This document shows, one piece after another, positions 33,723 through 45,245 of a stretch of DNA of 64,000 nt. The translations under genes and the position numbers were made by a program. This DNA comes from Capitulum mitella. Taxonomy: Eukaryota > Arthropoda > Thecostraca > Pollicipedomorpha > Pollicipedidae. The notes beneath the pieces are model-generated. The model ran no database searches. It saw only the letters and a program-made list of their open reading frames with translations, and was not told the origin of the DNA. Numbering within the stretch: the first letter of the stretch is position 1; every line of letters starts with the position of its first letter. The stretch lies in NCBI GenBank assembly GCA_030062745.1, contig CP099842.1, positions 5,623,822 through 5,687,821 on the forward strand, written 5' to 3'.

Positions 33723-36095
33723 CGTTGTAACGAAGTTCACATCATGGCTTTAAAGTTCCCGTATCAGAAAACCTTCAAATTTCAATGTTTGCTAATTTTT
33801 TTGTAAATTGTAGAGGTTTCCCTTCAAAACCCTTTGGTTTGTGAAGACTGTCTAGGGCCACCAGATGCCTTCAACTCCAGTTCCCAGAGTCGGCACCGAA
33901 GGCAATCAGACAAAGACGTATTAATGTATTAACGCCTCAAGTACAACAGTCGTGCCGCAGTGCCGCTGGTAAATCATATCCGTAATGTTAAACAATACTT
34001 CCTTTTTCTAATCTTAAAATAGCTTACACTCACGGACACTTTTGAGCTCTTCCGCCTTCCATCAGCCAGTTCTTTGAATTCCGTGCGTTCTCACGTTTGT
34101 TCATTGGCTAAAGCCTAGTCTTTCCAAGATATTCGGATTGCAAAACGTCTCCTGATTGGCTGTATATGATATCATAATGTCACCACCCCCTTTCATCATT
34201 TCCGTTTGAAGGTAGTAGATTAGCAGCGCCGGTTTTTGCTCAGTATCTTAAGGCTCAAGCTCCGGCTCAGTGATATCCTGGGTGGAAGACTGTGGTGGTG
34301 TTCGAGGTGTTAGTGTGACGAGTGACGGTGTACTTAGTGTTAGTGCGAAAGTGGCCGTGCATCTAGTGCCAGTGTGTGAAAGAAGATAATATAGTGTTAT
34401 TGAGGAGTATACATTCGTTCTGATCCGGTGCCGAGTGACTAACGGTAAAGGCAGCAAGAATCGAGGCGATGGAAAATACTGGCGCAAACGAGGTCGTCAA
34501 TAGTCAAACTATCACGCCAGGCAGTTAAAAATCTGCTACATCCGTAACAGAAGATCAGAACAACGCCCAACGGCGCACGCAGGAAAAACAGATGTTGCTG
34601 AGGTTTTCCAAAGGCTCATTTTCGTAAAGATTTGTACCTGGCCTATCTCGTGCATGGCTTCAATATTTCCCTAGCTCTCACGCGCGAGGCGTTGCCACCG
34701 TCTGAGGGCGCCTGCTGGCGGCAAGAGCCAGTCCATTGGCCACGCTGATACCAGCTGCTCCTATCTCCCCGTCAGTTTGCCGGCAGTCAGGGCTGTTGGT
34801 TTTTCTCTTCATCGCCCTACAATATGAGAGCTATCTGTTAGCTTTCTGATTTCTCCAGCCACCGCTGTGGGCGACCATGTTGACTCATACCTCTGGCTTC
34901 CGTGAAAACGTGCTCGGAAACGTGCGCGAGATTACCTGCCTTTCATATTTCGAGGCTTGCGAGCGAATGCACTTGAAGGGTCGCATGCTGCGAGTAGATG
35001 ATTGAAAACCAGTGGACTGACTTCACAGCCACGTGAATTAACAGTGCGGTCTCCGTGCGTGAACCGGATTAAGGTCTTACAAGTGAGTTTTCGCCGTCTG
35101 CCAGCAAGTACAAATCCGATGTTTGTCAGCGTATCCGTGCAAGAGTTTGTATGGCGAGACATGTTGCCATTAAGCTCGAAATGGTTTTTCCGTCCTTGGA
35201 CAGATTTGGTCCGAAGCGAGAATCACTTCATCTAGACGTCGTCGGGTCTTCATGTAAAATTATTGGTCAAGTGGTCTCGTAAATTTCTTCTGTTTCAGCA
35301 TGTTTTCCCTGCAACCACGGCACTTGATTGTGTGTGGGCGATTGCGTCGCGTCCAGCGCGTGCCATTGCGACTGGCACATCCCAAGTCCAAAAGGTAGCA
35401 AGGGCAAAACGCCGTTTCCCATCGTTTTCAGGCTGTGGTCGCTGATAAGTGCTGACGACCTCAGGACTGTAGCGACCTAAAACATGGCCATGAGGTAGCT
35501 CAATGTACAGCCTGTCGTTCGTCTCAAATGATAAATGTCTCAAATGCCCGACTCACGGCTTGGGAGCCACAGCTCTTGAAACCTGACCACGAGCGTGATG
35601 GACACTGCTAACGATTCAGTCGCGATATCATGCGAAGGGAGTTGGCATTTTGCAATGACAGCCACACAAACTCGCAGATCGTTCCTCCGTGATCTATACC
35701 CACCCAAAACTTGGCCGTTCGTTTCGTTTTGTTTTATTTTTTATTTTTTACTGCGGCTGTATTTGTAATTTCCATCTTATGCAATTCTTATCCCTTTCAT
35801 AGATTTTCAGAAACGAACTCAATCTTCAGGCCGCTGCAGATTCATGCTAAGACGAAGAAACTGTCTGAGCGTCCAGAACACGTAACATTGAGCCCCTTAA
35901 CGGGCCAGCATTCGTTTTTAAGTGGTGTTAACCTTCGGGAAATTTATCAGTTAGCTTGAGCTGAACTCGCTCGAAGTAGGTGCAGCTCACTGTGAATGAA
36001 ATGTGGATTCATACAGCACCACGGATCTTTGTGTCAAGCATATGTCACGTGGTTAAAGAAACATTTAATATACACATGAAATCATATCTTTTGAC
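33723..36095. other. Intergenic, no gene supported
   Basis: Around 34240-34500 the sequence is GTGTTAGTG-rich and is followed by a short ATG frame at 34470 (MENTGANEVVNSQT) that ends within 20 codons. This has the look of a retroelement leader, but I cannot show it. The remainder has nothing recognisable. Confidence 0.3.
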
Positions 36096-37370
36096 ATAAC
36101 CCCGTTCCTGGCAGGGGAGACTGAGTCCCTCCCCCTCATCGGGTTTTGGCTTGCCAATTCCAGGGTTTCTGACGTAGTTTCACGAAACTTGGTCACTTTC
36201 CTACATATTCTTTCTATGTATTGCAAAAAAATCGTGATTCTGTTTTGCTCAGGGTGGAGCCAGGCAACATTCTTAGGAGGCACCCAAGGCTATTTTTGGC
36301 CTTGTTGAGGGCAAAAGGAAAATGTCCGCCAAAACTAGCGTTTTTAGGGTAGAACTTAAAATTTCATATGGATGTATAGCATAACAGATGGGCAACAGAC
36401 AAGTACAATTTTGTTTGTCTGAGTGTTTGAACTTCACAAGGTGAGGTGAAGTTCAAAATTCAAAAGTTGGCTTCATAGTAATAATTTTGGCGCAATTTTT
36501 TTTAATGCCAAGCACAAAATATATGTGACGCAAAAGGATGCCCTCTACTTGTGTATCAAGTTTCAGCTTGATATCAGGTCGGGTCACGGAGTTATGACCT
36601 AAAATGTCAGTGCGTGCACCTTACATCACTGTAGCCGTAAAATTGAATTTTAGACATAGAGTAAATTCAAATGATTGGAATTGTTTCCAAATAACACCAA
36701 ACGCACACAAGATCACTCCAAATGACTCGAAGGCCAATGGAGGTCATTTAAGGTTAATGATTGTAAGTTAACCTGAAGAACATGTGGCTATGACAGTTCC
36801 TCATTTTTCATGTCACTGGCACCGCCTATGCTAATATTAGACGAACATTGTAATACGATTTGTGCTTGCTCAGCATGACGTGACTAGTAGAAGCTAAGCA
36901 ACTGTTTTTAGAAGCTAAAAATTTGTTTTTAGTTTCCTTATTAATTCAGGTTTTGAAAAAATAACCTTCCTATTTTTAAGACCCTGTGAACACCTACGAA
37001 TTTTCCGAAAATTTGAAATTTATAGACTAATGGTAAAAGTCCCATCCAGAATCCCTCGATTCATGCTAATTTCATCAAAATCGGTCCATAAACAATAGAG
37101 TTATAATAAGTCCAAAAATATTCCCATTTTGAAAAATATTCCCGACTTATTTGCCTCCAGTATCCACCCCTTTCAAAATTCTGGATTTTTTTTTATTTTT
37201 AAAGAAATGTGATTTACGTCATGGCAAATCGATTGCCGTTTGTTGCGATGAAATCGGATGTGTACTTCTGGAGATCTCAGGGGCTTAATGCGCCCCCCTC
37301 ACGCCCTTTCCCCCCCCCCCCCGCCTGCCAGGAATCGGCTATACTGTCTAGCCCTCCGGGAAAGGGTTAA
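36096..37370 (+). mobile_element. TTAA element, family A copy 4 (A4)
   Basis: The left edge has decayed to ATAACCCCGTTCCTGGCAGG. The right edge is intact, with GCCCTCCGGGAAAGGG followed by TTAA at 37367-37370. The body follows A1, with more divergence in the AGGTCA blocks. A C-run of about 12 bases lies at 37311-37322. Confidence 0.83.
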
Positions 37371-37710
37371 GTCATAAAATCCTGGGACTCCAAGAGCAGA
37401 AGAAAAACTATCCTTTACTTTGACAAGAACAGTGATCCGTTATCCGCCGTCATGCCCTACGGATCCCTCACAGATTTCACGCCCACTTTTCACGTTAGCA
37501 TTGCAAACAACGCTTCATCATTCGTCGACGCTTTTGTCTTGTCGGCCCCGTCAGCCAGCCAGCCAGTCAGCGGTTCTACTCGCAGGACGAATACAGCGTC
37601 AGACAGAGAGAATTGTACGCCCCACATAAAACGACAATTTGCCCCAATCGCCATTCCCATGCAATAACCGGCGGACAAGGCTAAAATCAACCTCTGCGAT
37701 CGGCGTAGGC

Positions 37711-37863
37711 GATTGGCCGCGTCGACACCGATGATTGGTCTGCCGGCCGATGACGTCACAGACGTTGGCAGCGGTATAAAGACCAGGTGGCGCGGCCGGC
37801 CATCCCTGGTGCTCGTTGAAAAGGGAAGGTGTCGGACGTGAGAGCGACGGATTTCCTGCACAG
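37711..37863 (+). promoter_or_regulatory. Promoter-like block: two inverted CCAAT boxes, CRE, TATA box, then a splice donor
   Basis: GATTGG (inverted CCAAT) occurs at 37711-37716 and 37733-37738, the full consensus CRE TGACGTCA at 37751-37758 and TATAAA at 37775-37780. A start about 25-30 bases downstream would give a short leader ending CAG at 37863, followed by GTGGGT, a good donor. The spacing is that of a classical RNA polymerase II core promoter. No downstream exon can be tied to it. The allatostatin-A gene 23 kb away on the same strand is one possibility only. Confidence 0.55.
37781..37849 (+). repeat. 70-bp direct repeat, copy 1 (copy 2 at 38530-38599)
   Basis: GACCAGGTGGCGCGGCCGGC and the following 50 bases recur at about 38530-38599 with a few substitutions. 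Copy 1 starts directly after the TATA box, so the duplicated piece is the presumed transcript start region. Copy 2 has no TATA box before it. Confidence 0.85.
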
Positions 37864-37910
37864 GTGGGTACCACGTGGACCATGTAGGGGAGAAGTTGAC
37901 TACTTGTTCC

Positions 37911-39008
37911 GGATACACCCGAACGACCTCAGTTACGTTTTGTGAGGAGGTATTTTGTTGACCTCAGGTGACCTCGGATGACCTATGATGACCTAAGCAA
38001 GTCGCCTGACGTACGAATGTGGAAGCAAATCCAGATGAGTCCGCTTGAATCCACTTATAACGAAATTCGCTTGTGACGAAGTAAGTTGTCTGGTCCTATT
38101 GACATTCAGTGTAACAGGTCGGACATAACGAAATCAGCTGTAACCAAGCTTTATTTATTCCTGACTTAAGTCTGAGTTCTGCAAAACTTCGGTTATTTTT
38201 GGCCGAGCCGAAAATTTTTGACCTTCTGGACAGCATGAAGCAAAGCGAAAGCAAAGAAACACGGTCCATACACTCGTGTTTATTACCAAAAATCTCTAAA
38301 CCGAAGAAAGTACCCTCACGAAAGATGAAAGTACCTTTCTGGTGGAGATACCGAAGGAGACGCCTTTTTGATGAAGGCAGATTCGATTCCGGCCTGCAGA
38401 AAATTTGCACTTAGCACTCGCGCTGGTGGACCTCAGAATAACGCCCACTGATGGGGTGGGAATATTTTATTCCGTCCCTATCTTCTGATCCACTCGACAG
38501 ATTGAACTAAAATTACTTGGGGAAGAAGACCAGGTGGCGCGGCCGGCCATCCCTGGTGCTCGATGAAAAAGGGAAGGTGCCGGACGTGAGACCGACGCTG
38601 TGAACTTACGGCATTGTAAACTTACATCCTCAGACAATGAATCGCATAGGTTATTGCTATTAAGATCAAATGAGTCGACCGTCGAATTAGTAGAGCGCCC
38701 CTTTCTCCAAAACTACAAAACCGATGGCAACAAAATTTTGTGAAATCTTATTTCATCTTGGTCTTACATCCCCGAGGAGGGGGCGACCTAGGTCAGGTCA
38801 AACGAGGCCACCCTCAGTTAACATTTGAAAGTGCTGCATTTCGTCTAAACCGGTCATTATACAATCTGGTGGTTTGTTGGTAGGCAGGATATCCTTGTAC
38901 AGCCGTACGTCAGGTGATTTACTTAGGTCATCAAAGATTATCTAAGGTCATCTGGGGTCAATAAATTATCTCCTCACAAAATGTAACTGAGATCGTTTGG
39001 GTGTATCC
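37911..39008. repeat. Long inverted repeat, arms 37911-38015 and 38904-39008
   Basis: The 105-base arms match at roughly 85 percent when one is reversed. Both contain GGATACACCC.AACGA.CTC, TTTTGTGAGGAG and GATGACCTAAG, and both end CCTGACGTACG. Each arm contains several TGACCT hexamers. The 890-base interior includes copy 2 of the 70-bp direct repeat and the left part of C2. Confidence 0.88.
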
Positions 39009-39412
39009 GTGAATTTTTTTTTCGCACTAATTAACCTTGGATACGTCAGCTGACCTGACCTGGTTTTCTCGTGCCATGAGGATACTGCAGTTCACATTCG
39101 ATCAAGGTCCCCACCCCTTTTCATGTGACAAAATGACAGAATACTGTCCTTTTATACATGATTGCGGTTTACCTCGACTGTCCTGTGCGGCCGTCCGCCG
39201 CCGACGAAAGTTCGGCCGCGCGACCGGCTTCTCTACTTCGCTGGGCTGTAGTGACAAAAGTTACCGGACCATGTTGAAATTTATAACGACGAAGGATTAG
39301 GATTTCAGCAGAAGACCGACAAAATTTCCTCGCCCTAGCTTCATCACCGCGGATGTTATGCTCAGAAAAACAGGGGAGTGGGCAATTTTTGCACCCACCA
39401 GTGCGAGGTTTC
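38411..39412 (+). mobile_element. TTAA element, family C-like copy (C2), degraded ends
   Basis: The left end TTAGCACTCGCGCTGGTGG resembles C1 (TTAACACTCGCGCTGGAAGG). Near 39370-39410 the sequence GGGGAGTGGGCAATTTTTGC followed by ACCCACCAGTGCGAGG resembles the C1 right hairpin. AGGTCA hexamers lie at 38788-38799 and 38934-38962. The right terminus lacks TTAA, and the right arm of a long inverted repeat lies inside it, so this may be a rearranged composite. Confidence 0.5.
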
Positions 39413-41847
39413 ACCTGTGTAAATCATTAGATCGGCAGCGTCGGCGGGGTGGTCGGCAGCCAAAGCAACATGCTGGGGTAGGACAAGGGTACGACGAGCA
39501 GGCGGAGACGACAGAACCCAAATATTCTTCTGAGGGTGTGCTCGTTTCCTGATGACTGTACCGAGCAACAAATGACATGTTTTCACATTGCAATAGAAGA
39601 TTAAGATCTTAAAGGTAACTGAGAAAGCGGGTCCTGCGGCCGAGAAAAGTTAAATTGTTGCGAGATTTCAAGATTCCGACTCTGACATTGTCAGCGACTC
39701 TTAACAAGGATGACGTCAAAAGAAAACTCTTGTTCTTTGCTTTTCTTATAACTTCTGACCATCTTTATAGCTTTTGACAAATCCGTTATAAATGAATATA
39801 GCAGCAAGTAACACGGCCCACCAAAAATCCTGGGCAGAAGAGTCGTCAACACAGCCATTACTAGAGTTAATTTTCCTGTCTAATCCAGACTACCCATTTT
39901 GTATTGCCATTAAGTTTAATCATGCATTCCGAATTTTTCCTTCTCGTGGCACTTCGTAAAGCGGAATTACACTTGGTTAGGCAGGATCGGGTACGACCGA
40001 CCACTGGGACAGGTCAGACCGATGATGTGGGCGCATACCGTGAGGTGGGTGTTGTGACATGTTAGCTTGTTCGGTTTGATATTGCGTAAAATGTCATACA
40101 CACTGCATAGGCCAGATTTTTTATTGCTGTTGAACAGGGTTTTGCTGTAGGAAGTATAAGTTAATACATCTCAAATCGGAGATAAAATTACCAGCCACGG
40201 ACATCTTGGGATAAGCCTTGACTTATTCGTCACATGCACCATGTCGCGAGCCACGGGGGCCATGATAAACTGTTTTCGTGCAGATCCAGTATGGGCTGAA
40301 TCACTGAGACAGGTCGGCTAGGATATTGATCTGGGTGCCGGGCCCTTGGTTCAGTCCTTGCAGGATATATTTACCCAACGAAAATCGGCGACACCGCGAG
40401 AGCTGCTTCGCAAAACGGCACTTTCGTAAAATGTTATGAATAATGCAGGGGTGTCGATCTGTATTCTTGTGGAAGGGCCATAACACCCGCTGTCGATCTT
40501 CGCTCATCCAAAGCTGATTCCGCCCCTCCCCAATATTTTTGGCCGAGATAATGGACAAGCGGAAAATATAGAATAAAGCATAATATGATCTAAGCCATTT
40601 AGAAAAGAAATAGTGGCATACTGTGTGGTGAAACGGACACACTGCTTAGGGGCGTCGATTTCCATAGGTCTGATAATGCAAGGGGATTACCAATATTGAT
40701 TCGAGTCCTAACAGTGTTGTTCTGGGCCTTTCCAATGTTCTTTGTTAGAAAACAAATATTAAACCACAATTGTATGTAAATACGAGATTTGAAAGGAAAG
40801 TTGCGGGAATCGTGAAATTCATTGCAACGCAGTGGTAATACAGATATATGCATATCGTGCATACCTACATCTATATCTTTCCATCTCTGTATCCATCTAT
40901 CTACCTACTTATCGATCGATCCACATGCACACATTTGTACATCTACATACATGCATAAATATATTCATTTACATGCATGGGGTTCCTAAACAATGAGGAA
41001 TCCAATGAGAATTAGGTGCTAAATTTATCCCGCTTTCCGCAACAGTTTATGAGATATCTTCGAAACCTACGCACGCAAGAAGCAAATACCCAAACATGGC
41101 GGCTACATAGCCGCAGATATTCGCATATTTATCTTCAGAAGTACTAATTAATGGTAAAGACGGATCCCACCAACCACACAAGCACATACTGACTTTCAGA
41201 AAGTCGGGAAGAACAAAGCTAATAAGACGATTCATCAAGGAGACGACTATGCATTCCATGACTACCTGACTAAAGTTTTGTCTCAGTCGTTTTTGGTAAT
41301 AACGCTGATAGGCGCCGCCAATACTTCCGACATTTTCACATCCGCATTTCAAAGCCTAGCCTAATTTTGCGAGAGATCTAGACATACGATAAATTAAGAT
41401 GAAATACACAAATTTTGGTATAACTTTTCTTGGTAGAAATAGGCTTCCAGCAGAGAGACTTCTTAATGAAGTGTTGAAAAAGCGGAACTGGCAAACTCCG
41501 TGACCTTTGAATGCATTTCTTAAAGCGATGCAAGCAGCTGGACTGGCAATACTAGGAGTTAAGGACAATCTTAGAGCTTCTCCATGAGGTACATGAAATG
41601 TTATGATTACTACCAATGTTAAGAAGACTTAATTTTACACTTTTCCGAATTAGATCTTAGGATCACTTAGATCAACGCCATGAACGCCATATGTTATCAA
41701 AGTTTTTCATCAGTCGACCGATTCGTTCGATATCTGTTCTAGAACATGGCCATGGCAACAGTTCCTGGTCAAACCTTAAAAACAGACAAACTTTTTGATG
41801 TCAGGAGAAAGTTGTGTTTACACACACAAGATGTGTACATATATAAT

Positions 41848-41886
41848 ACACACACACACATATATATGTGTGTGTGTGTGTGTGTG
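41848..41886. repeat. AC/TG self-complementary microsatellite
   Basis: A run of AC changes to TATATA and then to TG, so the two halves are complementary and can form a hairpin of about 13 base pairs. Confidence 0.92.
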
Positions 41887-42090
41887 CGTATAAGCGCTCA
41901 ACAGTCTGTTTGGGGTCAGAATTAAAGCTTTGCATCGCACGCAGACCTTTGCACCCATTTATTACCAGCATTAGCCCCACTCATAAGTAAAAGATAGCTG
42001 CAAGTCGTGTTATCATTCACGCCGCGGCACGCTTGCACAGTGAAAGAAATCTGCATAACAACGATGCACTATGAGCCAAGAAAACGTTGT

Positions 42091-42160
42091 GCAGCCGGCA
42101 AGATCTAACCCGCGCTTTCTGACTTTCAGTCATACACTCTAATTACTCGGCCACGACCGC
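42091..42160 (-). tRNA. tRNA-like sequence (pseudogene or SINE head), anticodon position GAA
   Basis: On the minus strand the 70 bases begin GCGGTCG and end CGGCTGC, which pair over seven positions with two G-T wobbles. TGGCCGAGTAATTAGAG resembles an A box, and GGTTAGATCTT a B box with changed positions. TGACTGAAAGTCA places GAA where a phenylalanine anticodon would sit. The D stem does not form and the TTC of the T loop is altered, so a working tRNA is unlikely. A tRNA pseudogene or tRNA-derived SINE is the better reading. Confidence 0.4.
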
Positions 42161-43771
42161 CAGTGAGCAAAAATTGCCTAGAATGCGACCACTCAGTAAA
42201 CTGCACTGCTCGCGTCAAGTTAAGGGTTCATAAAAGAGTCGCACGCGCGCCGCACGTGACCCGTTGCACCCTGCCTGTCATTTGGATACTGTTTGATAAC
42301 CCTCGGGCCGGTCCATCTACTCACCAAATCTCAGCCGCCTAGATCACTGTCCCGGCAGTCGGAGGTCTCCGAGTCCAAATCGAAACACTTGTCTGTGGAT
42401 CGCCACGTCGATCGCATGTTGGCTCGGACCACAAAAACAAACACCCGCAAGTGGGGCGCATGTCCTCACCGAGTTGTGGGTCAATAGCACCCGCCGTTTG
42501 ACCTGTACCCATGATTAATTTAATGCTGCAGAGGGCCGGCTCGCACCACGTGGCGCGTGCCACTCGCCACTGGTCGCTTTGAAACCTACACCAAAATTTG
42601 TGCGCCGAGTCTGCGCATCCGATGGTATCACTTGTTCGCTATCGACTTGTGCGTTCGGGCGCTACGCGCTCCAAAGCTCGAAAACACACGTACAAACGCC
42701 TCGATCCGAACTTTTTTAGCGGCTGCCATGTAAGCAATCTCACTCGCTAAAAGCGTTTTTCACACGCGTTCAGCCCCTGCCATTTTGAATAAAAAGTATA
42801 TATATGCGAGTGTGTGCGTGTGTGTGTTCATGCCTGTGTGTATTACCACAGACTGAACGTCTCAGCCACAGGTTGTACTCAGGAGTGGTAAAAAATGAAG
42901 CTGAAAATTTAGAAAGCTTGAGCACACGTCGGTCAAAAGCTTAAGCACACGTCGGTCAAAATACCAACCTCGGGAATGCAGATGCCAGGACAAACAGGGA
43001 AATAGGGGGCATAAGCTAGCTCAGTGCAGATCGACGCAACCCAGAGTCTTTTATTTATTTTGGCTCTCCATAATTAAGTGAATCAACTGCAATCGTAGAT
43101 GACGCATACGAACAAGGACAATACGTCACAAGTTTATAACAGTGCGATTCTACACAGTCTAGGGCCTGTTATGTAATTTGACCCTTCACAGTCAAGTTCA
43201 GTTACTGCGCGTAGGTTGGATTTAAAGAAAGCAAAAATCATGTTCAGTAACCTCCCATGCATCCTCCCCCCCCCCGTCCGTGAACTGAAACTATAGACAA
43301 AGACGTAGTTAATTTTATTTCATTCCCTATTTTTTCTACCCACCACCTATTATCAGGTGGCCAGGAGTGCTCCCGCCCGAAACCACCACGACGCCAAGCA
43401 CCTCACGCTTACTCCGAGGGCAATCAAATCTGTAAGCCAAAGAGAATAATACAAGTCGTGGCACCCCCTGCTAAGAAAGGGAGACAAAAAACAAAACAAA
43501 GTGAAATCTCATATACGAAATATCACACGTAAAAGTATGTGCTAGTTAACATGATAGAAAGTATTTTCAGCCAAAAGGCTTCCGACTGTCCACGATTGTG
43601 CGACCAGTCCTGTAAACTGAAGTTCAGTGTAAGTGCAAACCAGCATTAGTTTGTCACGTCTTGAAGTGGGCAGGAGCACTCGTAGGCCGTAGTCATCGAG
43701 GGCCGACCACTAGGGCAGCCCACTTGAGCTAAGCAAGGCTTGCTGTTTGGTGGGATATCCCAACGTCGGTA

Positions 43772-44036
43772 GTTGTGGTTATTGAGAGGTGGACGGAGTT
43801 AACGAATTTGAAGTGAGTCCATGAATTCGAGGTCCGCATTGTCCTTGGAAGTGGTTAGAATTTCGATCGTGAAGTTCGTGTTGGTGTTGACTTGTTGCAA
43901 GTTGAAATGGTTTGCGACCACACGTTACCCTAGAGGCATGGCCGGTGTCCATTGTCTGACACCGCCCAAGTGTTCGTTAACTCTGTCGGAAATGAAACGT
44001 TGCACAGGATAAGATAAATTCTACGCGCATCTACAA
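43772..44036 (-). pseudogene. Penelope-like GIY-YIG endonuclease fragment, copy 2
   Basis: On the minus strand this shows QRFISDRVNEHLGG, TPAMPLG, a stop, TISTCNK, a frameshift, NTNTNFTIEILTTSKDNADL and then SLQIR, a stop, LRPPLNN. It aligns with the copy at 9846-10418 over the same landmarks (EHLG, PLG, KDNADL, IR.LRP..N). Upstream the match fades near 44036, where a TTAACCC sequence begins. It is non-functional. Confidence 0.7.
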
Positions 44037-44754
44037 TTAACCCTCGCCGGACGGAAGGGATTTTCACTTCCACCGATGACGAGAGGGAATGGTAGGCATT
44101 CCCCCCCCGCCATTCGGCCCCTAATTGAACTAGCTCCTGGGGACGACAAGCAGTCGATAACGGCGTGCTCAAGGAATCTAACGGTACCCGGAACGACTCC
44201 GCCAGATTAACCAATGACCTCCTAGGTTAGGTCATACTTTATGCTTGGGAACTATTAATCAGTTCTCTGGATTTAAAAGTAACACATTTGGGGCGACATA
44301 CGCCTAAAATCACCTTTTTTATTATATGCAGGGCCAAAAATCAGTATAGGGACGCTCTAAGGCGAAAAAAGTCATCTTTGGCCATTGGCCTCGTTTGACC
44401 TTGAAAAAAACCATTGACTTTTCTCAAGTGAGTTGTTTGCTCGCGGACTCCCGTTCTGCACTGATTTCACGTCTGTTATCTGCCGTTTACCCATACCTAT
44501 TGCCCTAAAACGGTAAAAAACGACATTTGGCGCGAAAACCGCTCTGCAACTCAGTAATATCGGTGATCTGAGATGACCTGGGGTCACTCCTTTTTTCAAA
44601 GCATGCGCAATGAGTGTATCGTCAGTTGTGCCGAGTTCCACGGTGCTGTCGTGCGCCGTTTTGCCGTGGTCCCGGAGACACTTCTCCATACATATGTGAC
44701 GTACACTCAGTCTTTGCCTGCGGAGCAGAATGGACTTTCCGGCGCCGAAGGAAA
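44037..44754 (+). mobile_element. Possible fragment of another TTAA element
   Basis: TTAACCCTCGCCGGACGG at 44037 followed by a C-run near 44101 looks like the left terminus of a TTAA element. The sequence beyond it has scattered TGACCT/AGGTCA (44213-44234, 44395, 44573-44586). No matching right terminus is found, so the extent is uncertain. Confidence 0.35.
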
Positions 44755-45245
44755 AAGAGACCTTATATTCGGGCCACTGGTCGACGTTGCCCTAACATTG
44801 TGTAGATGAGATGACTTGATAACTGAATTTTTCTGTCTGCAAAGTTTGTCGTCTACGAAGGGCGGTCAAATATAACTATGCCGGAATTTGCTTTTTCTTT
44901 TGGTGTGGTTTCTTGGTGAAAGGACTAGATTCTTGAATGTTGTTTTTGTTTTGGATTTTTTGAATGGTTTATTTCTGGATTCGGTTTGCTTGGAACTGGT
45001 GAAAGGACTGGATTGGATGAAACGATTCACGTTTTGAATGCAGTGGAGTCGAGGATTTTGTCGCACACCTCATTCGACTTAAAGGATATCCGTTTTCCCC
45101 AAACAAAGTCAGCATTTTGGAAATAAACCCTTTCGCATAATGCCATATTCCAGGAAAGTCGCACTAAACGTCTCATTTCTACGACTAGCGCAGCCGCCTT
45201 TGTTTCTTCCCTCCTCGCATAGCGAAGGTTAGCTATTTTCGTGCA
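44755..45245 (+). repeat. Dispersed repeat G, copy 2 (G2)
   Basis: It matches 46165-46600 in order, from CGGGCCACTGGTC and GATGAGATGACTTGATAA through CTGTCTGCAAAGTTT to TTTGTTTCTTCCCTCC. It has a local insertion near 44940-45000 that repeats GGTGAAAGGACT. It lacks the part of G3 beyond about 46600. Confidence 0.75.

Larger units (their letters stand above)
39413..43771. other. Intergenic with simple repeats
   Basis: A degenerate CATC/ATAC tetranucleotide tract spans about 40860-40990. A GTGTGC tract lies at 42800-42840. A perfect-but-one tandem duplication of 23 bases (AAAGCTTRAGCACACGTCGG and three more) lies at 42913-42958. No protein-coding gene is recognised. Confidence 0.45.

Noticed and set aside
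37490..37918. 142-residue minus-strand frame
   Set aside because: It overlaps the promoter-like block on the opposite strand and shows no domain.
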